Source: DASVTR01 sp036387475 (lineage in GTDB: Bacteria > Acidobacteriota > Blastocatellia > Pyrinomonadales > Pyrinomonadaceae). Taken from it: DNA of 64,000 nucleotides. A program made the position numbers and the translations under genes. The stretch spans positions 434,001-498,000 of the forward strand of contig DASVTR010000016.1 of the NCBI GenBank assembly GCA_036387475.1. Direction: 5' to 3'. The notes under the pieces were generated by a model. It made no database searches. It was not told the origin of the DNA and saw nothing but the letters and a program-made list of their open reading frames with translations. Below are positions 53,714-61,818 of this stretch, in pieces (within the stretch, counting starts at the first letter, position 1; every line of letters begins with the position of its first letter).

Positions 53714-56308
53714 TTATGCGACTGCCGCCGCCGCTTCCGCTGCGAACTTCATCTGGTCTCCGTCCGCCGAGACGTGAATAGTCTGCCCCGGCAGAATCTC
53801 GCCGCGCAGTAGCCTTACGGCGAGCGGATTCTGGATGAGCGTTTGAATCGCTCGCTTTAAGGGACGCGCACCGTAGTTCGGGTCGTACCCCTCGCGCGCC
53901 AGCAACGCACGCGCGGAATCATCGAGCGCAAGCGTGACGCCGCGTTCACCGAGCATCGCGCGCAGGCGCTCCAATTGCACGTCTATAATCTGCGAAATCT
54001 GCTCGCGCGATAGTTGATGGAAAATCACGATGTCGTCAATGCGGTTTAAGAATTCCGGCTTAAAGTTCTCCCGTAATTCCTGAGCCACAGCCTCGCGCAT
54101 CTGCTTCTCGTCGCCCTCGGCAGCCTGTATCTCTCGACTACCAAGATTCGAGGTCATAATCAAAACGGTGTTCTTAAAATCCACCGTCCGCCCTTTAGAG
54201 TCTGTCAGGCGTCCGTCGTCAAGAATTTGCAGCAGGACGTTGAAGACATCCGGGTGCGCCTTCTCGATTTCGTCAAAGAGCACGACCGAGTAGGGACGAC
54301 GGCGCACGGCTTCCGTCAGTTGCCCGCCTTCCTCATAGCCGATGTAGCCCGGCGGCGCTCCAATCATTCTGGCGACCGCGTGCTTCTCCATATACTCGGA
54401 CATGTCCAGGCGAATCATCGCGCGCTCGTCATCAAACAGAAACTCAGCGAGCGCTCGCGCCGTCTCGGTCTTGCCAACCCCGGTTGGCCCAAGAAAGATA
54501 AACGAGCCGACGGGGCGATTCGGGTCTTGCAAGCCAGCGCGCGCGCGCCGCACTGCGTTGGCGACAGCCGTCAAAGCTTCGTCCTGTCCGATGACGCGAT
54601 TGCGCAAACGGTCTTCCATAGAGATCAGCTTTTGCATCTCGCCTTCGAGCATCTTAGAGACCGGCACGCCCGTCCACTTGGCAACGACCTCGGCCACGTC
54701 CTCTTCGTCAACCTCTTCTTTAAGCATCACGCCATCGCGTTGCAGTTCTGCAAGCTTTTCCTGCTCGGAGTTTAACTTGCGTTCGAGTTCGGGAATCTTG
54801 CCGTACTGTAGCTCCGCAGCACGCGCTAAATCGCCCGCGTTGCGCGCCTGATCCAACTGCAAACGCAATTGCTCAAGCTCGTTCTTCGCCTCGCGCATAC
54901 GGTCGATCTCTTCCTTCTCGGATTGCCACTTGGCCTTCATCCCCGCAGACTTTTCCTTAAGGTCTGCGATGCGCTGCTCTATGTCGTGCAGGCGCGTCTT
55001 TGAGCGTTCGTCCTCTTCGCGCTGTAGAGCCTGCCGCTCGATTTCCAGTTGCAGGATTTCGCGTTCAAGTACGTCAATATCTTGTGGCAGGGAATCAATC
55101 TCGATGCGCAGGCGAGACGCAGCCTCGTCAATCAAATCGATAGCCTTGTCGGGCAGGAAGCGGTCTGTAATGTAACGGTTTGAAAGCGTCGCGGCGGCGA
55201 CAATCGCAGAGTCTTTGATACGAACGCCGTGATGAACTTCATAGCGCTCTTTCAAGCCTCGAAGAATAGCAATCGTGTCCTCGACCGTCGGCTCACCAAC
55301 ATAAACTTGCTGGAAGCGGCGCTCAAGCGCTGCGTCCTTCTCTATGTGCTTCTTGTATTCGTTCAGGGTGGTTGCGCCGACGCAGCGCAACTCACCGCGC
55401 GCCAGCGCAGGCTTCAACATGTTCGACGCGTCAATCGCGCCCTCGGCTGCGCCAGCGCCGACCAGCGTGTGCAACTCGTCAATGAAGAGCACGATATGCC
55501 CCTGCGCGTTCTCAATCTCCTTGAGCACTGCCTTCAGGCGGTCTTCAAATTCGCCCCTGTATTTTGCGCCCGCCAGCATTGAGCCGAGGTCTAGAGCGAC
55601 CAGTCGCTTGTTACGCAGAGTTTCCGGCACGTCGCCGGAGACGATGCGCTGGGCCAATCCTTCGACGATGGCCGTCTTGCCGACACCCGGCTCACCAATG
55701 AGCACAGGATTGTTCTTCGTCCGCCGCGAAAGCACTTGAATGGTGCGACGTATCTCGTCGTCGCGGCCAATCACGGGGTCTAGCTTGCCCTGCCGCGCGA
55801 GGTCTGTCAGGTCTTTCGCATACTTGGAGAGCGCCTGATAGTTCGCTTCTGCATTCTGGTCTGTAATGCGGACGCCGCCTCGCGTCTGCTCAATCACCTT
55901 CGAGAGGTCTTCACGATTGACGCCGTGCTGGCGCAGGATTTTTCCCGCATCGCCTTCCTTCTCGTCCGCTATAGCAAGGAGCAGATGCTCGGTCGAGATA
56001 TACTCGTCCTGCATCGCCTCGGCCTGTTTCTGCGCGGCGATAAAAACCTGGCTCAGACGCGGGCTGAAGTATTGCTGCCCGCCCTGCACGCGCGGGAAAC
56101 GCGCCATTGCGGCCTGCACGTCGTTGAGGACGACCTGCACGTTCGCGCCCAGTTTGCCGAGCACGGGCCGCACAATTCCTTCGGGCTGTTCGAGCATCGC
56201 AAAGAGAACGTGCTCTGGCTCGACCTGTTGATTCTGATTGCGCTCGGCCACTTCGATGGCCGTTTGAATGGCCTCCTGGCCGCGCAAAGTAAATTTATCT
56301 AAACGCAT
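53714..56308 (-). CDS. clpB: disaggregase ClpB
   Basis: An 864-aa Hsp100. Two Clp N repeats, D1 with GEPGVGKTAIVEGLAQRI, the ~120-residue coiled-coil middle domain (ERQALQREEDERSKTRLHDI through RDGVMLKEEVDEED) that identifies ClpB, and D2 with GPTGVGKTETARALAEF. No ClpP-binding loop. With DnaK/DnaJ/GrpE it rescues aggregates. Flanked by two hsp20 genes, a natural functional grouping. Confidence 0.97.
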   Translation of the reverse strand: MRLDKFTLRGQEAIQTAIEVAERNQNQQVEPEHVLFAMLEQPEGIVRPVLGKLGANVQVVLNDVQAAMARFPRVQGGQQYFSPRLSQVFIAAQKQAEAMQDEYISTEHLLLAIADEKEGDAGKILRQHGVNREDLSKVIEQTRGGVRITDQNAEANYQALSKYAKDLTDLARQGKLDPVIGRDDEIRRTIQVLSRRTKNNPVLIGEPGVGKTAIVEGLAQRIVSGDVPETLRNKRLVALDLGSMLAGAKYRGEFEDRLKAVLKEIENAQGHIVLFIDELHTLVGAGAAEGAIDASNMLKPALARGELRCVGATTLNEYKKHIEKDAALERRFQQVYVGEPTVEDTIAILRGLKERYEVHHGVRIKDSAIVAAATLSNRYITDRFLPDKAIDLIDEAASRLRIEIDSLPQDIDVLEREILQLEIERQALQREEDERSKTRLHDIEQRIADLKEKSAGMKAKWQSEKEEIDRMREAKNELEQLRLQLDQARNAGDLARAAELQYGKIPELERKLNSEQEKLAELQRDGVMLKEEVDEEDVAEVVAKWTGVPVSKMLEGEMQKLISMEDRLRNRVIGQDEALTAVANAVRRARAGLQDPNRPVGSFIFLGPTGVGKTETARALAEFLFDDERAMIRLDMSEYMEKHAVARMIGAPPGYIGYEEGGQLTEAVRRRPYSVVLFDEIEKAHPDVFNVLLQILDDGRLTDSKGRTVDFKNTVLIMTSNLGSREIQAAEGDEKQMREAVAQELRENFKPEFLNRIDDIVIFHQLSREQISQIIDVQLERLRAMLGERGVTLALDDSARALLAREGYDPNYGARPLKRAIQTLIQNPLAVRLLRGEILPGQTIHVSADGDQMKFAAEAAAAVA

Positions 56309-56362
56309 GACGCTTGCCTTATAACTCTAAGAAATATTCTTTTGAAATTGACTGTTTGACTG

Positions 56363-56382
56363 TGTGCTGAAACCCTAGCACA
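56363..56382. promoter_or_regulatory. inverted repeat upstream of clpB
   Basis: TGTGCT-N8-AGCACA, 55 bp before the clpB start. Similar in composition to CIRCE but with the arms the other way round, so not a CIRCE site. Possible operator. Confidence 0.3.
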
Positions 56383-56399
56383 TTAATCCATAGGCCAGA

Positions 56400-56450
56400 A
56401 GAGCGGAGCGGCATCAAGGAAGCGATGGCTTCCCGTTCCGGCTCCGCTCT
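56400..56450 (-). terminator. two-level hairpin after the second hsp20
   Basis: AGAGCGGAGC (56400-56409) pairs with GCTCCGCTCT (56441-56450) and encloses GGAAGC/GCTTCC. It lies 28 bp past the stop of the hsp20 at 56478. T-run weak. Confidence 0.5.
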
Positions 56451-56477
56451 CTTTACGACTTGGCCGCCCCCGGCAAA

Positions 56478-57002
56478 TTAGCTGGCCGAGGCTGACTGGC
56501 TCTTGCCGCCGCTCTCGGCCTTCGCTTCAATCGTACGCTGGCCCTGATTGTCGGCGGATTCGCCGCTGATCTCTATCTTGCGAGCCTTGACTTCCTCGCG
56601 CTTCGGCAAGGTGACGCGCAGGACGCCGTTGCGATATTCAGCCGTCGCGCCTTCAGCCGTGACGGTCTGCGGCAGCGTAAACGAGCGCGTGAAAGAACCA
56701 TAAGAACGCTCGACGCGGTGATAGTTGTCAGACTCTTCCTTCTTCTCGAAACGACGCTCGCCTCTGAGCGTAATCACGTTGTTCTCGATAGAGAGGTCAA
56801 AGTCCTCGCGTCTCATGCCCGGCAATTCAGCTTCGAGCACGATCTGGTCTTTGTTTTCGTAGATGTCAACGCTCGGATTCCAAGCCCCGCGCGCTATGCC
56901 TTCGTCGCCGAAAGCGCGCGACAAATTGGTGGTAAACAGACGGTTGACTTCATCCTGAAGACTCCGCAGGTCGCGGAACGGATCATAACGAACAATACTC
57001 AT
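56478..57002 (-). CDS. small heat-shock protein Hsp20 (second copy)
   Basis: A 174-aa Hsp20 behind AGGAGGA, 7 nt from the ATG. VRYDPFRDLRSLQDEVNRLF leads to the alpha-crystallin domain (PSVDIYENKDQIVLEAELPG, NVITLRGERRF, AEYRNGVLRVTLPKR). The last ~30 residues are a polar tail. It differs considerably from the first copy, so they are not recent duplicates. It has its own strong promoter. Confidence 0.95.
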   Translation of the reverse strand: MSIVRYDPFRDLRSLQDEVNRLFTTNLSRAFGDEGIARGAWNPSVDIYENKDQIVLEAELPGMRREDFDLSIENNVITLRGERRFEKKEESDNYHRVERSYGSFTRSFTLPQTVTAEGATAEYRNGVLRVTLPKREEVKARKIEISGESADNQGQRTIEAKAESGGKSQSASAS

Positions 57003-57101
57003 CTCAGCTTCCTCCTCATCTAACTTTTTACCGCTCCAAATTCAGGTAAATGTCAGCCGAAAAGGCCCTAATCAAGACTTCCGACTGCTGAGCGTGCAGA
57101 T

Positions 57102-57130
57102 ATAATAAATGTTGAGTGTCATCTTGTCAA
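57102..57130 (-). promoter_or_regulatory. sigma-70-type promoter of hsp20
   Basis: On the minus strand TTGACA (57125-57130), a 17-bp spacer and TATTAT (57102-57107), about 100 bp before the ATG, with an AT-rich stretch upstream. The remainder of 57003-57319 holds no gene. Confidence 0.78.
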
Positions 57131-57319
57131 GTCCTAATTTTGCTCGTTTTTGTTAATCTCACAAGGCAAAATATCCCCTTTCAGATGAGAGGTTTAGTGA
57201 TATTGGGCGCGGTCGGCAGCTTGGATTTGCAAGTCTGGAAAGGTAGCTATCAAATGGAGCGGCGATTGTGGCAGCGAAATCGGTGTCTTATTTAATAATG
57301 AACTGAACGGAGCGCGAAT

Positions 57320-58783
57320 TTAATCGAAGCCGAAGATTTTCTTGATGGTGGCGATGATGCCTGCGGACTCTTTTTCCTGTTCGGCTTCGTCTTCGGGTTG
57401 CTTTTTGAGGCCGACCTTGCGTTCGGCGATAATCCGGCTGAGCGATTCAACAAGGTCTGGGTTGGTGTCAAAGAGGTGCTTCATCGCGTCGTAGCCGATT
57501 TCGAGCACCGCTGTTTCTTCCATCGCGATGACGTTGGCCGTGCGCGGCTCGCGCGTAAAGAGCGCCATCTCGCCAAAGAAGTCGCCCTCTTTGAGCACCG
57601 CGACGTTGCGTGCTCGTCCGTTATCCGTGACCTGCACCTGCACGCGCCCGCTGTTGACGACAAACATCGAACTGCCTTTATCGCCCGCGCGGATGACGAT
57701 TTCACCGGGCGCGAAAACGTGATTGACGGAAGCGCCCGCCAGCCGTGCAGTCTCTTCGGCTGTGAGCGGAGCGAAGATGTCAACGGCTGAAAGGCGCTCA
57801 ATAATATCGCTGCTGATTTGCGCTTCGTCCGTCTTGGCTGGGCGTTCAATCTTGAGCGTGCGCGTCGGGAAAGCGAAGCTAAGGCCAGCGCGGCGGAAGG
57901 CGTACCAGATACGCTGGCGCACGAGCGCGTCCGTGTCGTTATACTTCGCGTAGTCTTCCAACCAATACTTGACTTCATAGTCCACGCTGCTGTCGCCCAG
58001 GTTACGGATTCGAACAATGGGCTTGATTTTCTGCGAGACGTTTTCCGCTTCGCGCACGGCCTCGCGGACGATGTGTATGGTCTTAGCAGGAGACTCCCTG
58101 TAGCGCGTGTTGAAAAAGACCAGACGCGCGTTGGGATTGTCGCGCGGGGCGACCTCTATGGCTTCCTTGGCGATGCTGCTATTGCTGACCAGCACGATCT
58201 TATTCTGAAACGTTCTAATTTTAACCGCGCGCCAAGTGAAGCTCTCGACGACGCCCGAAAACTGCAATTGCTGCCCGAAGGTAATGACGTCGCCGACCTC
58301 GAAGGGATTGTCCGCGTGCAAGGAGATACCCGCGAAGAGATTGCCGAGCGTGTCTTGCAGGGCGAGGCCGAGGATAACGCCGAAGATGGCCGAGGTGGTA
58401 AAGAGCGCGCCTAAATTAACGTCCGGGTAGATGCGGCTGAAAGCGATGAAGAAGAGAATCGTGACAGCGATGATCGAGAAGATGTTGCGAATCAGGCTGG
58501 GCGCTTCAACCCCTTTGCGTAGGCGGAAGGCTATGCTGAAGATGGCAGTGCTCAGCGCGCGGACGATCAGGATAATCAGGCCCGACCAGAGCAGCAGCTT
58601 GATGATTTTCAGAATAGCGTTAAAGTCGGCCTTTGCATCGTCGGGCGCAGCGTGCGTCATGCGCTCCATGAAGTAGGCGCTGAGCCTCGGCTCAAAGGTG
58701 TGGATGCCATAGAGCGCCAGCACTAGGGTGGCAATCGCAAACAGGAAGATTGCATACTGTGTTCTACGCTGAGGTCTTCTCAC
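57320..58783 (-). CDS. MscS-family channel with cyclic-nucleotide-binding domain
   Basis: 487 aa from GTG 58783. Four transmembrane helices end in the pore-lining segment (GALFTTSAIFGVILGLALQD), then the MscS beta domain (NPFEVGDVITFGQQLQFSGV, and SSIAKEAIEVAPRDNPN). The C-terminal ~120 residues (IFAPLTAEETARLAGAS...GEMALFTREPRTANVIA) are a cNMP-binding domain with the conserved GEMAL phosphate-binding cassette; its Arg is shifted (FTREPRTANV). It should open on membrane tension, modulated by cAMP or another nucleotide. Confidence 0.9.
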   Translation of the reverse strand: MRRPQRRTQYAIFLFAIATLVLALYGIHTFEPRLSAYFMERMTHAAPDDAKADFNAILKIIKLLLWSGLIILIVRALSTAIFSIAFRLRKGVEAPSLIRNIFSIIAVTILFFIAFSRIYPDVNLGALFTTSAIFGVILGLALQDTLGNLFAGISLHADNPFEVGDVITFGQQLQFSGVVESFTWRAVKIRTFQNKIVLVSNSSIAKEAIEVAPRDNPNARLVFFNTRYRESPAKTIHIVREAVREAENVSQKIKPIVRIRNLGDSSVDYEVKYWLEDYAKYNDTDALVRQRIWYAFRRAGLSFAFPTRTLKIERPAKTDEAQISSDIIERLSAVDIFAPLTAEETARLAGASVNHVFAPGEIVIRAGDKGSSMFVVNSGRVQVQVTDNGRARNVAVLKEGDFFGEMALFTREPRTANVIAMEETAVLEIGYDAMKHLFDTNPDLVESLSRIIAERKVGLKKQPEDEAEQEKESAGIIATIKKIFGFD

Positions 58784-58949
58784 GGCGCTAGTCTTACCCC
58801 TGGACTACTTAAAGAGAGTTCGGGCCAACGTATACTTTTCAAGCGATATTTTTATCACTAATCGCTTGACGTTGGCGAGTAGAAAAACGGCGCGTCGCAG
58901 AGAATCAAGGCTCTAACGCAGCGCGTCTTGGCCGCGCATTGCCCTTGGC

Positions 58950-60269
58950 TCAGCGCGAAAGGATTCCCGGAAAGATTTTGGTGATAATGAAGAAGATAGA
59001 GAGGGCCGAGACGAGCACAGCCGTCAACCAGGCCAGCACGTTATAGAGCGGCCCGTTCTTGTGCTTGCCCATTAAATCCTCGTCGTTCACAAGGCGCAGG
59101 ATGGCGATTAGCAACACGGGCAGCAGCAAGCCGTTGATGACCTGCATGTTCAGGAGCGCATCAATAATCGGCAGCCCCGGCATCATCGCGACGAGCGCTC
59201 CGACGACTATCAGAAAAGTGAAGATGCCAAGGAAAATCGGCGCTTCACGAAAGCTGCGGGAGACGCCTTTTTCATAGCCGAGCGCTTCGCTGATGGAATA
59301 GGCCGTAGAGAGCGGCAGCACTCCCGCCGCCAGCATTGATGCGCCGAAGAGTCCGATGCCAAAGAGCAGTTTGGCGTAAGGCCCGGCCAGCGGTTCGAGC
59401 GCGCGTGCGGCGTCCGCCGCCTCGTTGATATGTATGCCGTTCTTGTTGAGCACCGCCGCCGTCGAGACCATGATGAAGAAAACGATCATCATGGCGAAGA
59501 ACGTCCCAGTCCAAACATCCAGACGGGTGAGCTTGTAATCTTCGGCGGTGACGCCTCTCTCGACAACAGACGATTGCACGAAGACCTGCATGTAAGGCGA
59601 GATGGTCGTGCCGACGATTGCGACAAATGTAAACAGATAAGCTGCGTCGAAGCTAAAGCTCGGCCTTACAACGGAGCGCGCGATGTCGCCCCACGCGGGC
59701 TTCGCCAGAAATGCCGAGACGATATAGCCTAGAAAGACGAGCGCCATTAAGAGAAAGATGCGCTCGACGCGTTTGTAAGAACCTTTAACGACGAGCCACC
59801 AGACGCTCATGGCGGCTAAGGGGACGGCGACGAAACGCGGCACGCCGAACAGTTCGGAGGCCGCAGCTATCCCTAAAAATTCCGAGACGGTAATGCCGCC
59901 GTTGGCTATCAACAGAGCCAGCATCACCACTGCCATCCAGCGTACGCCGAAGCGCTCGCGTATCAAATCAGACAAACCCTTGCCCGTGACCGCGCCCATA
60001 CGCGCGCACATCTCCTGCACCAATCCGAGGCTAATTGTAATCGGAATTAAAACCCAGAGGAGGCGATAGCCGTGGTCTGCTCCAACGCTTGAATAGGTGG
60101 CGATGCCGCCAGCGTCATTGCCCGCGTTGGCCGCGATGACGCCGGGGCCGAGGACTGCCAGATAGGCGAGCAAGCCCCTGCGCTCCGCAAATGTGCGGCG
60201 CACACCGCGAGCGCCACGCCGCCATAAGCGACGCCCGGCGGTCGTCACCGCTGTACGCGACTGGGCCAT
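58950..60269 (-). CDS. NRAMP-family transporter with non-canonical metal site
   Basis: A 439-aa protein with about eleven helices. The TM1 motif that is DPGN in classical Mn/Fe transporters reads GNDAGGIAT, and the TM6 MPH region reads GTTISPYMQ, so the metal-binding Met and Asn are absent. This resembles the NRAMP-related magnesium (NRMT) group, or an uncharacterised subgroup. The upstream neighbour has an MgtE regulatory domain, which supports Mg2+ (inference). Located in the inner membrane. Confidence 0.85.
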   Translation of the reverse strand: MAQSRTAVTTAGRRLWRRGARGVRRTFAERRGLLAYLAVLGPGVIAANAGNDAGGIATYSSVGADHGYRLLWVLIPITISLGLVQEMCARMGAVTGKGLSDLIRERFGVRWMAVVMLALLIANGGITVSEFLGIAAASELFGVPRFVAVPLAAMSVWWLVVKGSYKRVERIFLLMALVFLGYIVSAFLAKPAWGDIARSVVRPSFSFDAAYLFTFVAIVGTTISPYMQVFVQSSVVERGVTAEDYKLTRLDVWTGTFFAMMIVFFIMVSTAAVLNKNGIHINEAADAARALEPLAGPYAKLLFGIGLFGASMLAAGVLPLSTAYSISEALGYEKGVSRSFREAPIFLGIFTFLIVVGALVAMMPGLPIIDALLNMQVINGLLLPVLLIAILRLVNDEDLMGKHKNGPLYNVLAWLTAVLVSALSIFFIITKIFPGILSR

Positions 60270-60372
60270 AACTCGGAGGTTCTCCGTCTCTCATACAGTC
60301 AGAAGATAAAGGATAAAAAGAATTTCGTGAGCAAGCGCCAAGTGCCTTTTACTCTTTGCCCTCTCTCTTTGT

Positions 60373-61620
60373 CTAGCCAAATAATCTCGGCAGGCGTTGC
60401 CGCCAGCCCTTCGGCAGCAGCATCTCCATCGCGTCGTCTACGGTGATGATGCCGAGGATGTCGCCCGCTTCGTCTACGACGGGCAAGGCCAGCAGGTTAT
60501 ATTCGGCGATTTTTTGCGCTACGTCTTTGGCCGAATCATCCGGGTGCGCTGTTTGAAATTCATCGCGCATCACTTCGTCGAGCGGAGCACTGGGGTCTGC
60601 CAGAATCAAACTGCGCAGGGCGATAACGCCCAACAGCTTCCACGATTGTTCTTCTTCGACAACGTAGAGGTAGTAAATCATGTTCGGCGTTTCTGCCATC
60701 TCGCGCAGTCGTGCGAGCGCTTCGCCGACCGTGAGAGCGCGCGGCAGCGTGACAAACTCGGTCGTCATCAATCCGCCCGCCGTGTCGTCTTCGTAAGGCA
60801 ATAGCTCCGCCACGTCCGCCTGCTCTTCGGTTTCCATGCGATTGAGCAGGTCTTCGGCTTTTTCTTCAGGCAGGTCGCCGAGCACGTCTGCCGCTTCGTC
60901 CGGAGACATCCATTCGAGGATGTCTGCGGCGCGCTCTTCGTCCATCTCGTTGATGATGCGCGCCTGAGCGGTGGCTTGCATCTCTTCGAGCGTCTCGGCT
61001 GCCGTTTCGTCGTCGAGCGCTTCGACAATCTCCGAGCCATGATGATACGAAAGCGATTCGGCGAGGCGCGCAATCTCGACCGGGTGAAGGCGCGACAGCT
61101 TATCCGACGAAGATTTAAGGCGAACGCCGCCAACGTCCGTCGCCAGATAGCCAACGTCCTTCCAGTCGATCACTTCGACCGCGCGACCAGAGCCGACGAA
61201 CCCCGCAGGCATCAACCTACGCCATAAACCTTGCAAGCTCACGTCAGCGCCCGTCACGCGAAACTCTTTCGCCGCCTCTATCAACTGCACATCATTGACG
61301 CGCACAACACGCTTGCCGTCAACGTCAATCAACTGTTTATCGAGCACGTCGCGCGCCAGCAACACCTCGTCCTCTCGTCGCTTGAAGGGGCGCAAATCCA
61401 GTATGTCGGAATTAAGCCGCGCGCCGTGGTCGTTAAACTCCGTGATGCGCCAGCGCGGCAGAAAAAAATTGCGTCGTCGATAGCGCGCGACGAAGCCCGT
61501 CACCGGCGGGTGGTCTTCCTCGCCGAGACGCACGATGACATCCTTGATTGTCGCCACACGCTCGCCTTCGAGGTCGCGTATGGGACGACCTAATACTTGA
61601 GAGAGATACAACATGGACAA
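60373..61620 (-). CDS. PRC-barrel / MgtE_N / CBS-domain protein
   Basis: A 415-aa soluble protein from TTG 61620 (AAGGA at suitable spacing; ATG 61614 is the alternative). Residues ~1-165 contain two PRC-barrel-like modules (LGRPIRDLEGERVATIKDVI; VDGKRVVRVNDVQL). Then an MgtE N-terminal superhelix (EIVEALDDETAAETLEEM ... LLPYEDDTAGGLMT) and two CBS repeats (VTLPRALTVGEAL; AHPDDSAKDVAQ). In MgtE this part is the cytosolic Mg2+ sensor; here the membrane channel is missing and an NRAMP-like transporter follows 103 bp later. Confidence 0.88.
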   Translation of the reverse strand: MSMLYLSQVLGRPIRDLEGERVATIKDVIVRLGEEDHPPVTGFVARYRRRNFFLPRWRITEFNDHGARLNSDILDLRPFKRREDEVLLARDVLDKQLIDVDGKRVVRVNDVQLIEAAKEFRVTGADVSLQGLWRRLMPAGFVGSGRAVEVIDWKDVGYLATDVGGVRLKSSSDKLSRLHPVEIARLAESLSYHHGSEIVEALDDETAAETLEEMQATAQARIINEMDEERAADILEWMSPDEAADVLGDLPEEKAEDLLNRMETEEQADVAELLPYEDDTAGGLMTTEFVTLPRALTVGEALARLREMAETPNMIYYLYVVEEEQSWKLLGVIALRSLILADPSAPLDEVMRDEFQTAHPDDSAKDVAQKIAEYNLLALPVVDEAGDILGIITVDDAMEMLLPKGWRQRLPRLFG

Positions 61621-61741
61621 CTTATGTATCCTTCGTGCCTATGTGTTGGCATCATAGCACGGCGCGGAAGACTGTCGAATATGAGTTGGAAAAGAGTGAG
61701 CAAAGCTTGAGCGAAGGTGAAAAAGCGTCTTCAACGCGGAT

Positions 61742-61794
61742 GCCGCAGAGCTAAAGCGGAGAGTTGATTCAACTCTCCGCTTTAGCTCTGCGGC
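61742..61794. repeat. 26-bp perfect palindrome
   Basis: Arms 61742-61767 and 61769-61794 are exact complements around one base; GCGGAGAGTTGA at the centre. It lies between the VWA lipoprotein's stop and the start of the CBS protein. Lacking a T-run, it may be another junction element with an additional terminator role. Confidence 0.85.
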
Positions 61795-61818
61795 TGCGCT
61801 CTCTGCGGTGAATCTGTG

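Noticed and set aside
56363..56382. CIRCE (HrcA) operator before clpB
   Set aside because: Arms are TGTGCT/AGCACA with 8-bp spacing; CIRCE needs TTAGCACTC-N9-GAGTGCTAA.
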